Notes under the pieces: model-generated
What the model was told of the DNA's origin: nothing
Databases searched by the model: none
What the model saw: the letters and a program-made list of their open reading frames with translations, nothing else
Shown: piece by piece, positions 15,839 through 24,690 of the stretch
Position numbering within the stretch: position 1 is the stretch's first letter
How the letters are laid out: every line of letters begins with the position of its first letter
Assembly (NCBI GenBank): GCA_038252255.1
Contig: JBBSAM010000008.1
Location: forward strand, 1 to 64,000
DNA length: 64,000 nt
Direction: 5' to 3'
DNA from: Chersky-806 sp038252255
Lineage (GTDB): Bacteria > Actinomycetota > Acidimicrobiia > IMCC26256 > JAENVU01
Translations under genes and position numbers: made by a program

Positions 15839-17941
15839 ATGAGCCTGGGCGCGCGCGGACAGAAGGCCTATTCCCACGGTGGGTGGTCACGTGGCATCCT
15901 CTCTCCGGTGTGGGGGGCTGGTGAGCGGAAGGTGGCGCGGGTTCCCGCGCTCGATGGCCTGCGGGGCCTGGCGGTCGCCGGGGTCCTGCTGTTCCACGCC
16001 GGGTTCGGCTGGGCCGGTGGCGGGTTCCTCGGCGTCAGCATCTTCTTCACCCTCTCCGGCTTCCTGATCACCTCGCTGCTGCTCACCGAACGCGACCGCT
16101 CGGGCAGCATCGGGCTCGGCCACTTCTGGAGCCGGCGGGCACGACGGATCCTGCCCGCGGCGCTGCTCGCGCTCACCGGGATCGCGCTCTACGGCCTGAC
16201 GATCGCCGACGCGCACCAGGCGGCCCGCCTCCCGGCCGACGGCCTCAGCGCGCTGACGGAGGTGGCGAACTGGCGGTTCGTGCTCGGCGACCAGTCGTAC
16301 GCGGCGCTGTTCTCCGCCCCGTCGCCGGTGCAGCACTTCTGGTCGCTCGCGATCGAGGAGCAGTTCTACCTCGTGTTCCCGCTCATCGTGGTGACCACGC
16401 TCACGCGGACGAAGGGCGACCGGAAGGGCCTCACGATCGTCGTCGCTGCACTGGGCGTCGTCTCTGCGCTGCTCGCCGCAGTGCTGTTCCACCCCGGCGA
16501 GGACCCGGCCCGCGTCTACTACGGGACCGACACGCGAGCCGTCGAGCTGCTCGTCGGCGCGTTGCTCGCGATCTGCCTCACCGGCCGCCATCGCCTCGAG
16601 CGCCCCCGCACACAGCGACTCGTCGCAGCCCTCGGCGCGGGCGCGCTGCTCACGCTCGTCACCGCGTGGTTGGTCGTCGACCAGGGTGACGGGCTGCTCT
16701 ACCGCGGCGGGCTGACGCTGCACGCGCTGCTCGTCGTGACGGTGATCGGCGCGGCGCTCGTGCCCGGCCCGGTCCGTTCCGCGCTCTCCGTCCGGCCGCT
16801 GCGCGCGCTCGGGCTCATCAGCTACGGCGCGTACCTCTACCACTGGCCGATCTTCCTCTGGCTCGACCCGGCGCGCACCGGCCTCGACGGCGCCGCGCTC
16901 TTCGGTCTGCGCCTCTCCGTCACCGTCGCCGTCGCCACCTTGTCCTGGTACTACCTCGAGCAGCCGATCCTTCACGGCCGGCGCATCACCGGCTGGCGGC
17001 CGGCGCTCATCGCACCGGCGGCTGCCGCCGGAGTCGCCGTCCTGTTCGTCACGCTCCCCGGTGCGACGAGCCAGCCGAGCGTCGTCTTCAGCGCGGTGCG
17101 CAGCCCGAACACGGCGCTCGCCGGCGCGTCGCGCGCGCACGCTCCCTCTCCAAACCCGGTTCCGGTTCCGGCTCCGGCGGCCAGCGCCGCGGCGGCCGGG
17201 CTCGCGCTGCCGGTCACCGGGCCGGCGCCGGCCCCTGCACCCGGTCCGGCTCCCCCGCCGGTGCGACGGATCCTCCTGCTCGGTGATTCGGTGGCGCAGA
17301 CCCTCGGCCGCGGCCTCGAACGGTGGGGCCCCGCCCACGGTGTCGTCGTGGTCAACTCGGCGCGGTACTACTGCGGGATCGCTCGCGGCGGCCGGCTCGG
17401 CGCCACGCTCGGCCGGAGTGCCAACACCTGTGGCGACTGGTCCCGGACCTGGCCGCTGCTGCTCGACCGGGTCCATCCGGACGTCGTCGTCATGCTCTCG
17501 ACCATCTGGGACGTCGGCGCGCGCCAGCGTGACGTCTGGGGGCCGGGCTACCTCAACGAAGGCGACCCACCGTTCGACCAGTACATCGTCGACGAGTGGG
17601 GCCGGGCCGCGGACCTTCTCCGCTCGCGCGGTGCTCGCGTCGTCTGGCTCACCAGCCCCTGCTCCGCACTCCCCGGCCTGACCCGGGACACGAGCTACGC
17701 GAACACGAACTACCTCCCTCCGCTCGTCCGGGCGCACGGGGTCGTGAGGCTCGACCTGTTTGCGCGGGTCTGCCCCGAGGGGAAGTTCACCGACCGCCTC
17801 GGCGCCGTGGACGGGGCTCGCCCCGACGGCGTCCACTTCTCGGATCCGGGCGCCGACTGGGTCGCGGGCTGGCTCGGGCCGCGCCTCGTCGATCCCTTCC
17901 TCCTCAGCGACGCCGGCCCGGTCCGCGTCCGGCGCAGCTGA
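15839..17941 (+). CDS. Membrane acyltransferase 3 (OafA/YrhL type) with C-terminal SGNH domain
   Basis: 700 residues from ATG 15839. Residues about 35-390 form the ten-helix acyltransferase-3 domain: RVPALDGLRGLAVAGVLLFHAGF with the catalytic His, an SRRARRILPA loop, and HFWSLAIEEQFYLVFPL. A Pro/Ala-rich linker (about 430-475) leads to an SGNH hydrolase-like domain starting ILLLGDSVAQTL (block I Ser) and ending in a DGVHFSDPGADW-type block V. Such two-domain proteins O-acetylate cell-envelope polysaccharides. The conserved domain begins near residue 33, so GTG 15908 or GTG 15932 may be the true start; the 15839 start lies just after the terminator hairpin. Confidence 0.88.
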   Translation: MSLGARGQKAYSHGGWSRGILSPVWGAGERKVARVPALDGLRGLAVAGVLLFHAGFGWAGGGFLGVSIFFTLSGFLITSLLLTERDRSGSIGLGHFWSRRARRILPAALLALTGIALYGLTIADAHQAARLPADGLSALTEVANWRFVLGDQSYAALFSAPSPVQHFWSLAIEEQFYLVFPLIVVTTLTRTKGDRKGLTIVVAALGVVSALLAAVLFHPGEDPARVYYGTDTRAVELLVGALLAICLTGRHRLERPRTQRLVAALGAGALLTLVTAWLVVDQGDGLLYRGGLTLHALLVVTVIGAALVPGPVRSALSVRPLRALGLISYGAYLYHWPIFLWLDPARTGLDGAALFGLRLSVTVAVATLSWYYLEQPILHGRRITGWRPALIAPAAAAGVAVLFVTLPGATSQPSVVFSAVRSPNTALAGASRAHAPSPNPVPVPAPAASAAAAGLALPVTGPAPAPAPGPAPPPVRRILLLGDSVAQTLGRGLERWGPAHGVVVVNSARYYCGIARGGRLGATLGRSANTCGDWSRTWPLLLDRVHPDVVVMLSTIWDVGARQRDVWGPGYLNEGDPPFDQYIVDEWGRAADLLRSRGARVVWLTSPCSALPGLTRDTSYANTNYLPPLVRAHGVVRLDLFARVCPEGKFTDRLGAVDGARPDGVHFSDPGADWVAGWLGPRLVDPFLLSDAGPVRVRRS

Positions 17942-17950
17942 CCCGAGGCC

Positions 17951-18030
17951 CGGCGGCCGGAGAACTTCAAGAACCCGCCGGCCGCCGCCCGGCAACCGCG
18001 GTCCACCATCCGGCGGGCGGAGAACTTCAA
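17951..18030. repeat. Hairpin repeat family C: one full unit plus a truncated second unit (60-bp spacing)
   Basis: GGCGGCCGG (17952-17960) pairs with CCGGCCGCC (17978-17986) around a loop AGAACTTCAAGAACCCG. The first 20 bases (17951-17970) recur at 18011-18030 with 19 identities, a direct repeat spaced 60 bp. The layout matches the 59-bp tandem units at 61201 with different but still pairing arms. The first hairpin sits 10 bp after the acyltransferase stop and probably terminates it. Confidence 0.6.
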
Positions 18031-18035
18031 AAGCC

Positions 18036-18049
18036 TGACGCTAGAGTCA
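18036..18049. promoter_or_regulatory. TGAC-N6-GTCA operator-like site (site 2)
   Basis: TGACGCTAGAGTCA, extended by CC and GG to an 18-bp palindrome CCTGAC-N6-GTCAGG (18034-18051) and followed by TT. It ends 5 bp before GTG 18055. This placement suggests that transcription starts close to or inside the coding start (GTG 18067 is an alternative start). Confidence 0.75.
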
Positions 18050-18054
18050 GGTTC

Positions 18055-19458
18055 GTGGCTCAACCGGTGCGCATCCTGGCCGTCGGCGCGGCCGCCCCGA
18101 GCTTGCGGTTGGCGGCGGGCGATGTCGCGGCCGCGTGGGGCCGGCCGGGCGGGAAAGGCCGAACGGGTGTCTGCGCCCCCGACGAGGACACCCTCACGCT
18201 CGCCGCGGGGGCGGCGCTCAGCGCGCTCGCGGCCGGCGGCATCGACCCGGCGGGCATCGACGGGCTGTGGTGGGGCACGAGCCGTCCCCCGTTCGCGGAA
18301 GGACCGAGCCACGCCGTGCTCGCGGCCGCGATCGGGATGACGCACGAGTCCGGCGGGATCCTCGCGTCGGGATCGGCGCACTCGGGCATGGATGCGCTGC
18401 TCGCGGCGTGCGATGCGGTCGGGGCGGGGTCGGCGCGCGTCGCGCTCGTCGTCGTCTCCGACGCACTGGTACCCGGGCTCGGCACCGGTTTCGAGGCCCG
18501 CTGCGGCGCGGGCGCGGCCGCGATCGTCCTCGCGAGTGAAGGTGGCGCCGCGGCGATCACGGCCCGGGTCACGCGGACCCAGCCACTGCTCGACCGCTAC
18601 CGCGGCGACGGCGAATCGGCAACGCGTGACCTCTACGACCCACGCCTCTTCCGCGAGGAGATGTTCCTCCCGGTGGTGCGGGAAGTCGGAGAGCACCTCG
18701 CCGCGTTCGACGTGTCGGCGTGGTCGCTGCCCGATCCCGACGGCCGGCTCGGCGGCACCGTCGCCCGCGCGCTCGGAGCCACGAGCCCCGTCTCCCCCGC
18801 GGTGTACGCCGCGGTCGGCGACACCGGCGCGGCGGCGGCGTTGCTCGGCGGCCTCAGCGCGCTCGACGCGCACGGGGTCGTCGCGATCGTGGGTACCGGA
18901 AGCGGCCGCACCAGTGGCGTCATTCTGAACGTGGACGCGCCGGTCCCCGGCGCCGCGGCGGTTCCGGAGCTGCTCGCCGGAGGGCGGGAAGCTACCTACG
19001 CCGAGGTGTTGCGCGCCCGGGGCCAGCTCACGCCGGCCGGCGAGATGATCCCGATGGGCGTCCCGCCGGAGAGCGCGCTGTTCGCGCGCGGCGCGGAAGA
19101 GATGCTGCAGCTCCTTGGGGGTCGGTGCGCCGACTGCGGGACGATCAGCACTCCCCCGTCGATCCACCCGGCGTGCACCGCCTGTGGCGGTGCGAAGCTC
19201 GAGCCGGTGGCACTCGCCCGGCGGGGCACGGTCCATACGTTCGTCGTCAACCAGACGATGCCGGCCCCGTTCGTCGCGCCGCTGCCGATCGCCGTCGTGG
19301 ACCTCGAAGACGGCGCCCGGATCATGTTGCAGGCCGTGGGCGACGGTCACGACATCGAGATCGGTGCGGACGTCGAGCTGGTCCTGCGCCGGTACGCGTA
19401 CGAGCGCGGCGTCCCCGTCTACGGCTGGAAGGCACGCGCAGTGCCGGTGGAGGGATAG
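18055..19458 (+). CDS. HMG-CoA synthase/thiolase-like domain fused to a DUF35 zinc-ribbon/OB-fold domain
   Basis: 467 residues from GTG 18055 (GTG 18067 also plausible: MRILAVGAAAPSLRL). Residues about 5-335 resemble the HMG-CoA synthase/KAS III-like thiolase fold. Where an acyl-Cys is expected the sequence reads ILASGSAHSGMDALL, so the nucleophile is not evident. Residues about 345-467 are a DUF35 module with a Zn ribbon C358-x2-C361-x12-C374-x2-C377 and an OB-fold (GTVHTFVVNQTMPAPF). DUF35 proteins normally pair with thiolase-like enzymes as acyl-CoA-binding partners; here partner and enzyme-like domain are joined. The SCP2-type thiolase starts 16 bp downstream, suggesting a multi-enzyme complex. 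Confidence 0.8.
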   Translation: MAQPVRILAVGAAAPSLRLAAGDVAAAWGRPGGKGRTGVCAPDEDTLTLAAGAALSALAAGGIDPAGIDGLWWGTSRPPFAEGPSHAVLAAAIGMTHESGGILASGSAHSGMDALLAACDAVGAGSARVALVVVSDALVPGLGTGFEARCGAGAAAIVLASEGGAAAITARVTRTQPLLDRYRGDGESATRDLYDPRLFREEMFLPVVREVGEHLAAFDVSAWSLPDPDGRLGGTVARALGATSPVSPAVYAAVGDTGAAAALLGGLSALDAHGVVAIVGTGSGRTSGVILNVDAPVPGAAAVPELLAGGREATYAEVLRARGQLTPAGEMIPMGVPPESALFARGAEEMLQLLGGRCADCGTISTPPSIHPACTACGGAKLEPVALARRGTVHTFVVNQTMPAPFVAPLPIAVVDLEDGARIMLQAVGDGHDIEIGADVELVLRRYAYERGVPVYGWKARAVPVEG

Positions 19459-19474
19459 AGATGCGGAGCACCCG

Positions 19475-20650
19475 GTGAGCTGGAACAAGGTCGCAGTCGT
19501 CGGCGCAGGGCTGATCAAGTTCGGCGAGCTGTTCGACCAGTCCTACGAGACCATGGCAGCCGGCGCGTTCCGCGCCGCGTGCGACGCGGTCGACAAGGGC
19601 TTCAACCCTCACGCAGTCGAGGCCGCGTTCGTCGCCACCCAGCGCGGCACGCTCTGGGGCCAGGAAGGCATCGCCGGGAACACCGTTCCCACCGCGATCG
19701 GCCTCAACGGCATCCCGTGCACCCGGATCGAGAACGCGTGCCCGTCCGGATCCGACGCGTTCCGGGTCGGCGCGATGGCCGTGGCGAGCGGTGTGCACGA
19801 CGTCGTCCTGGTCATCGGCGTCGAGAAGATGCGCGACAAGTCCACCGACGAGGGCCTCCTCTCCCGGGCCGCATCCGGGCACCCGATCCTCACCCGGGGC
19901 GAGACCGCGCCCGTGTTGTTCGCCCCGTTCGCGACGCGGCACATGCACGAGTTCGGGACCACCCGGGAGATGCTGGCGTCCGTCGCGGTGAAGAACCACC
20001 ACAACGGCGCGCTCGACCCCTACGCACACTTCCAGTCCGAGATCACCGTGGATGCGGTGCTCGCGTCGCCACCGGTGTGCACGCCGCTGCACCTGCTCGA
20101 CTGCTGCCCGCAGACCGACGGTGCGGCTGCGACCATCCTCGTCTCCGCGGAACGGGCCCACGAGTTCACGGACCGGCCGGTGTTCGTCGCCGGGTTCGGG
20201 GTCGCCACCGACCACCCGTACCTCCACGAGAAGACGAGCTTCGTCGGGCTCGACGCCACGGTGCTCGCGGCGAAGCGGGCGTACGCGATGGCCGGAGTGG
20301 GTCCGAGCGACATCGACGTCGCCGAGGTCCACGACTGCTTCACGATCACCGAGATCCTCGACATCGAGGACCTCGGCTTCTTCGAGAAGGGCAAGGGTGG
20401 CGTCGCCTCGCTCAACGGCGAGACGGCTCTGACCGGTCGCATCCCGGTGAACCCGTCCGGCGGGCTGCTGGCCAAGGGCCACCCGATCGGCGCGACGGGC
20501 ATCGCACAGCTCACCGAGTGCTGGTGGCAGCTGCGCGGCGACGCGGACGAGCGGCAGGTCTCGATCCGCAACGGCTTCGCGCTGCAGCACAACGTCGGCG
20601 GCCGCGGGTCGGGCGTCAGCGTCGTGAACATCCTGACCAACCAACCGTGA
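19475..20650 (+). CDS. Thiolase (acetyl-CoA acetyltransferase, SCP2/SCPx type)
   Basis: 391 residues from GTG 19475. Canonical degradative thiolase of the SCP2 class: IENACPSGSDAF with nucleophile Cys89, EVHDCFTITE, and NPSGGLLAKGHPIGATG carrying the catalytic His. It cleaves 3-ketoacyl-CoA with CoA to release a shortened acyl-CoA and acetyl- or propionyl-CoA. It follows the DUF35 fusion by 16 bp and precedes a crotonase by 10 bp, all probably under operator site 2. Unlike the thiolase-like gene at 4542, all key residues are present. Confidence 0.93.
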   Translation: MSWNKVAVVGAGLIKFGELFDQSYETMAAGAFRAACDAVDKGFNPHAVEAAFVATQRGTLWGQEGIAGNTVPTAIGLNGIPCTRIENACPSGSDAFRVGAMAVASGVHDVVLVIGVEKMRDKSTDEGLLSRAASGHPILTRGETAPVLFAPFATRHMHEFGTTREMLASVAVKNHHNGALDPYAHFQSEITVDAVLASPPVCTPLHLLDCCPQTDGAAATILVSAERAHEFTDRPVFVAGFGVATDHPYLHEKTSFVGLDATVLAAKRAYAMAGVGPSDIDVAEVHDCFTITEILDIEDLGFFEKGKGGVASLNGETALTGRIPVNPSGGLLAKGHPIGATGIAQLTECWWQLRGDADERQVSIRNGFALQHNVGGRGSGVSVVNILTNQP

Positions 20651-20660
20651 GCACCCCCAG

Positions 20661-21461
20661 GTGACCGTACGGGTCGAGCACGGCGAAGACGGGGTCTGCC
20701 GCATCACGCTGGACCGGCCGGAGGCGAAGCACGCGCTGACTCCGGAGATGCGCGACACCATCACCGATGCGCTGCGCCGCGGGCGCACCGATCCTGCCGT
20801 CCGGGCGTTCCTGATCACCGCGACAGGCGATGCGTTCTGTGCGGGGATGGATCTCACGGCCTCCACCGTCGCAGCCGCAGGATCGCCCGGCTTCGATCCG
20901 CGCACCACCGCCGAAGCGCTGCGGACCGGCGTGCAGGCATTCATCCGCGAGCTGTGGGAGCTCGACAAGCCGACGGTCGCGGCGGTCAACGGAACCGCGG
21001 TCGGGCCGGGTGCTCACCTCGCGCTGGCCTGCGACTTCGTCATCGTCCAACCCGAGACGCGCTTCATCTGGTCGTTCAGCCGCTGGGGGCTCGTGGTCGA
21101 TGCCGGCGGCGCCTACCTTCTCCCGCGGCTCGTCGGATTGCCGCGGGCCAAGGCCATGGTGATGCTCGGGGAAGGCTGCAAGGGGGCGGAGGCCGTGCAG
21201 CTCGGGCTGGCGTACCGGTGCGTCGACGCGGCGGACCAGCTCGCCGGCGAGGCCAACGCGCTCGCCGCGAAGCTGGCCGCGGGACCGACGCGCGCGCTCG
21301 GGCTGTCGAAGCGCCTGTTGAACGCGAGCTTCGAGACCGATCTCGCGTCGTCGCTCGAGACCGAGGGCGCCTACCAGTCCCTCGCGACCGCGTCCCACGA
21401 CCTGGTCGAAGGCATGGCCGCGTTCCGGGAGAAGCGCGACGCCGACTTCACCGGCACCTGA
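20661..21461 (+). CDS. Enoyl-CoA hydratase/isomerase family protein
   Basis: A 266-residue crotonase (GTG start). The oxyanion-hole regions are AFCAGMDLTAS (about 55-65) and NGTAVGPGAHLALACDF. At the first catalytic-Glu position it reads GAHLAL, and the second segment is SRWGLVVDAGGAYLLPRLVG, where the Asp before GG is typical of PaaG/isomerase-like crotonases. Isomerase or atypical hydratase activity is therefore more likely than the standard two-Glu mechanism. Third gene of the DUF35 fusion-thiolase-crotonase operon. Confidence 0.88.
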   Translation: MTVRVEHGEDGVCRITLDRPEAKHALTPEMRDTITDALRRGRTDPAVRAFLITATGDAFCAGMDLTASTVAAAGSPGFDPRTTAEALRTGVQAFIRELWELDKPTVAAVNGTAVGPGAHLALACDFVIVQPETRFIWSFSRWGLVVDAGGAYLLPRLVGLPRAKAMVMLGEGCKGAEAVQLGLAYRCVDAADQLAGEANALAAKLAAGPTRALGLSKRLLNASFETDLASSLETEGAYQSLATASHDLVEGMAAFREKRDADFTGT

Positions 21462-21502
21462 GGGAGCGAGATCGCCAGGTTCCGTAGGGCGCAAGTAGTG
21501 TC

Positions 21503-21516
21503 TGACGGCTACGTCA
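21503..21516. promoter_or_regulatory. TGAC-N6-GTCA operator-like site (site 3)
   Basis: TGACGGCTACGTCA followed by GGTTT, 20 bp upstream of ATG 21537, whose ribosome binding site GAGGGGGG lies between. It sits in the 75-bp gap after the crotonase, so the SDR-dehydrogenase operon probably has its own promoter. Confidence 0.75.
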
Positions 21517-21536
21517 GGTTTGTTCGAGGGGGGTCC

Positions 21537-22454
21537 ATGGGTCAGCTCGACGGCAAGGTCGCGATCGTCACGGGTGCCGGTCGCGGGATCGGGCGCGCGG
21601 AAGCGCTGCTGCTCGCGAGCGAGGGGGCGGCGGTCGTCGTCAACGACCTCGGCGGCGAGGCGAGCGGCGAAGGCGCGGACCAGCGACCGGCCCAGCAGGT
21701 GGTGGACGAGATCGTCGCCGCCGGAGGAACGGCGATCGCGAACTTCGACGACATCGCGAGCTGGGACGGGGGCCAGGCGCTCATCGGCCAGGCGGTCGAC
21801 GAGCTCGGCGGCCTCGACGTGCTCATCAACAACGCCGGGATCCTGCGGGACAAGATGAGCTTCAACATGACCGAAGAGGAATGGGACTCGGTCATCAACG
21901 TCCACCTCAAGGGCCACTTCGTGACGAGCCGGTTCGCGGCCGCGTACTGGCGGCAGCAGAGCAAGGACACCGGCAGCCCGGTCGAGGCCACCATCGTGAA
22001 CACGGCGTCCGAGTCCGGCCTGTACGGCAACGCGGGCCAGGTGAACTACGCCGCGGCCAAAGCAGGGATCGCGTCCATGACGATCGTGATGGCGCGCGAG
22101 CTCGAGCGCATCGGTGTGCGGGTCAACGCGATCGCGCCGGTCGCGCGCACGCGGCTCACCGAAGCGGTCGCCGGCGACTTCATGAACGCGAAGGAGGGCG
22201 AGTTCGATCGGTTCGCTCCCGAGAACCCGGCGGCGATCGCGGTCTGGCTCGCATCCCCGCTCTCGGCCGGCGTCACCGGTCAGGTGGTGAAGGTGCAGGG
22301 CGGCCAGGCCCAGCTGCTCCGCGGGTGGCGCCCGGTCACCGAGGCGACGGCGAACGAGGTGTGGTCGCTCGAGTCGATCGAGGCGAACCGCGACGCACTG
22401 CTCGGAAAGCTCGACACCGGCGTGCCGCCGTTCATGCCTCCGCTCGAGGGCTGA
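21537..22454 (+). CDS. SDR, MFE-2-like hydroxyacyl-CoA dehydrogenase type
   Basis: 305 residues from ATG 21537, preceded by GAGGGGGG (a GTG at 21498 is upstream of the operator and unlikely). Motifs: TGAGRGIG (12-19), VVVNDLGG (33-40), NNAG near 98, Ser in NTASESG, and YAAAK. Closely related to the SDRs at 2756 and 50508, so the window holds three paralogues of this (3R)-hydroxyacyl-CoA dehydrogenase type. It is 19 bp upstream of the dehydrogenase pair. The C-terminal tail (about 250-305, ending PPFMPPLEG) lies outside the core fold. Confidence 0.92.
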   Translation: MGQLDGKVAIVTGAGRGIGRAEALLLASEGAAVVVNDLGGEASGEGADQRPAQQVVDEIVAAGGTAIANFDDIASWDGGQALIGQAVDELGGLDVLINNAGILRDKMSFNMTEEEWDSVINVHLKGHFVTSRFAAAYWRQQSKDTGSPVEATIVNTASESGLYGNAGQVNYAAAKAGIASMTIVMARELERIGVRVNAIAPVARTRLTEAVAGDFMNAKEGEFDRFAPENPAAIAVWLASPLSAGVTGQVVKVQGGQAQLLRGWRPVTEATANEVWSLESIEANRDALLGKLDTGVPPFMPPLEG

Positions 22455-22473
22455 GCGGACCGGGGAGCACGCA

Positions 22474-23655
22474 GTGCACCTCGCCTGGGGGCCGGAGGAA
22501 GAGGCGTTCCGCGCGGAGCTCGTGGCGTTCCTCGACGAGAGCACGCCACCCGAGGTGCGGTCGCGGAGCGACTTCGCGGTCGCGGTCCGGCGGGCGGAGG
22601 ACACCGAGATCATCCCGAAGTGGGCTCGGGAGTGGCAGGCGAAGCTGTTCGACCACGGGTGGATGATCCCCGGGTACGCGCCCGAGCTGGGTGGCCGCAA
22701 CGCCACGCCGGTCCAGACGCTCGTGTACCTGGAGGAGATGGCGAACCGCTCCGTGCCCCGCTCGGTGCACTTCCCCGGCTACGCGATCGTGGCACCGACG
22801 CTGCTGGAGTTCGGCACCGAAGCGCAGCGGGCGCTCGCGCCCGCGGCCATCCGCGGCGACACGGTCTGGTGCATCGGGATGAGCGAGCCGAACGCGGGGT
22901 CGGACATGGCGGGGCTGCAGACCCGCGCCGAGCTCGACGGCGACCACTTCGTCGTCAACGGGCAGAAGGTCTGGACGTCCTACGCGACGGAAGCCGAGCT
23001 CTGCTGCTGCTACGTGCGCACGGATCCGGACGCGCCGAAGCACCGCGGCATCTCGATGCTCATCGTCGACATGAGCAGACCCGGCATCGAGATCCGGCCT
23101 CTGCGCCACCTCAACGGCCAAGCCGACTTCGCCGAGGTGTTCTTCACCGATGTCGTGGTGCCGCGTGAGAACCTCGTCGGCGATCTCAACGACGGGTGGC
23201 GGCTTACGCAAGGCTCGCTCGCCCACGAACGGGCCGGGCTGTGGGTCGAAGGCGTCTCGCGGCTCGAGCAGAGCATCGCCGGGCTGATCGAGCTGGCCCG
23301 CGAGGTCGGGGTGGCCGACGACCCCGTCGTGCGGCGCCGGATCGGCGAGGCCGCGCAACGAGCTTCGAGCCTCCGGGCGCTCGGCTACAAGGGATTCACG
23401 TCGTTCGCGCGGGGCTCGTCCGCGCCCGAGCACTCCTATCTCAAGCTCGCGGCATCCGAGCTCGGGAAGGCGCTGTTCGAGCTGGGCATGGAGATCCAGG
23501 GTCCGTACGGCCCGGTGACCGACGCCGAGCGCAGCTACAACTCCGGCCGCTGGGTGCTCGGCATGTTCATGAGCTTCGCCAACACGATCGCCGGTGGCTC
23601 GAGCGAGATCCAGCGCAACATCATTGCCCAACGGGTCCTCGGACTCCCCCGCTGA
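22474..23655 (+). CDS. Acyl-CoA dehydrogenase, probable catalytic subunit of a two-gene enzyme
   Basis: A 393-residue FadE-type protein (GTG start). Complete FAD motifs: WCIGMSEPNAGSDMAGL (about 132-148), VVNGQKVWTSYA, LRHLNGQADFAEVFFTDVVVP, and the C-terminal IAGGSSEIQRNIIAQRVLGLPR. The C-terminal Glu position of medium-chain enzymes is Gly here, while Glu252 in SLAHERAGL matches the helix-G base used by IVD-like and sterol heterotetramer enzymes. A smaller divergent dehydrogenase follows 10 bp later, the arrangement of actinobacterial alpha2-beta2 acyl-CoA dehydrogenases for branched or steroid side chains. Confidence 0.9.
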   Translation: MHLAWGPEEEAFRAELVAFLDESTPPEVRSRSDFAVAVRRAEDTEIIPKWAREWQAKLFDHGWMIPGYAPELGGRNATPVQTLVYLEEMANRSVPRSVHFPGYAIVAPTLLEFGTEAQRALAPAAIRGDTVWCIGMSEPNAGSDMAGLQTRAELDGDHFVVNGQKVWTSYATEAELCCCYVRTDPDAPKHRGISMLIVDMSRPGIEIRPLRHLNGQADFAEVFFTDVVVPRENLVGDLNDGWRLTQGSLAHERAGLWVEGVSRLEQSIAGLIELAREVGVADDPVVRRRIGEAAQRASSLRALGYKGFTSFARGSSAPEHSYLKLAASELGKALFELGMEIQGPYGPVTDAERSYNSGRWVLGMFMSFANTIAGGSSEIQRNIIAQRVLGLPR

Positions 23656-23665
23656 TGGCCGCCTG

Positions 23666-24658
23666 ATGGACTTCGCCTTCACGCCCGAGCAGGAGCTGCT
23701 GCGTGAGTCCGCGCGCGCGCTGCTGGCCCGCGAGTGCCCACCCGAGCTCTTGCGCTCGCACATGACGGATCTCGGCGCGGTCGACCCGCTGTGGTCCCAT
23801 CTGCGCGAGTTCAGCGCGCTGGGCACCGGCCCGACGGTCGATCTCTGCGTGTTCCAGGAGGAGCTCGGTCACGTCGCCGCGCCGGGGCCGTTCTTCGCGT
23901 CCGCCGTGCTCGGCCTGCCGGTGCTCGAAGCCGTGGGCGCCGACGCCTTGCCCGCAGTCTCGAGCGGCGAGCAGACGGCGACGGTCGCCGTCGCCGGGGC
24001 GAACGGCCAGTGGGTGGCGAACTCGGAGCCGGGCAAGACCTTCGTGCCCGAGGCCGCCACGGTCGACCACGTGGCGGCGATCGATGGCGACGGCAACGTC
24101 GTCCTGCTCGAGTCGCCCGCGATGACGCGGGTCGAGACGATCGACACCACGCGCCCGGTCTACGACGTCGACACCTCCGGCGGCGGGACCTCGATCGGTC
24201 GCATCGACCTCGATGTGCTCGACGCCGTGCTCGCCCGGGCGACGGTCGCGCTCGCGGCGGAGATGGTCGGCACGGCGCGCCGGCTCCTGGCCATGACCCT
24301 GCAGTACGCCAAGGACCGCTACCAGTTCGGGGTGCCGATCGGGTCGTTCCAGGCCGTGCAGCACAAGCTGGCCGACATGAGCCTCGACGTCGAACGGGCG
24401 TGGAGCGCGGTGTACTTCGCCGCGATGACCATCGACGCCGATGACGCCGACCGCCACCGCGCCGTGCACGTCGCCAAGGCCGCGGCCGGTGAGGCCGCGA
24501 AGCGCGCCGCCAAGGACGGGATCCAGATCCACGGCGGGATCGGCTACACGTGGGAGCACGACCTCCATCTCTTCATGCGGCGCGCCTTCGCCTCCGAAGC
24601 CCTCCTCGGCACCACCGGCTGGCACCACGACCGCCTCGCCGATCTCCTGATCGGCTGA
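23666..24658 (+). CDS. Acyl-CoA dehydrogenase, small divergent subunit
   Basis: 330 residues from ATG 23666, about 50 shorter than usual. The N-terminal helix DFAFTPEQELLRESARALLARE and C-terminal YAKDRYQFGVPIGSFQAVQHKLADM and IQIHGGIGYTWEHDLHLFMRRA are clear. The central beta domain is reduced and lacks SEPxAGSD. This is the pattern of the non-catalytic partner in heteromeric dehydrogenases. Together with 22474 it should make one enzyme (inference from the family and from the 10-bp spacing). Last gene of the operon; a small hairpin follows. Confidence 0.87.
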   Translation: MDFAFTPEQELLRESARALLARECPPELLRSHMTDLGAVDPLWSHLREFSALGTGPTVDLCVFQEELGHVAAPGPFFASAVLGLPVLEAVGADALPAVSSGEQTATVAVAGANGQWVANSEPGKTFVPEAATVDHVAAIDGDGNVVLLESPAMTRVETIDTTRPVYDVDTSGGGTSIGRIDLDVLDAVLARATVALAAEMVGTARRLLAMTLQYAKDRYQFGVPIGSFQAVQHKLADMSLDVERAWSAVYFAAMTIDADDADRHRAVHVAKAAAGEAAKRAAKDGIQIHGGIGYTWEHDLHLFMRRAFASEALLGTTGWHHDRLADLLIG

Positions 24659-24671
24659 CCGCACCTCCAAA

Positions 24672-24688
24672 CGGGAACGGTCTTCCCG
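24672..24688. terminator. Short hairpin between convergent genes
   Basis: CGGGAA (24672-24677) and TTCCCG (24683-24688) with a 5-nt loop, exactly in the 32-bp gap between the dehydrogenase (ends 24658) and the convergent VOC gene (ends 24691). There is no T run, so efficiency is uncertain. Confidence 0.45.
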
Positions 24689-24690
24689 GG

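Noticed and set aside
15887..17995. A 702-codon minus-strand frame over the acyltransferase
   Set aside because: Low-complexity Arg/Gly/Asp-rich translation with no domain, opposite a gene with clear acyltransferase and SGNH motifs.
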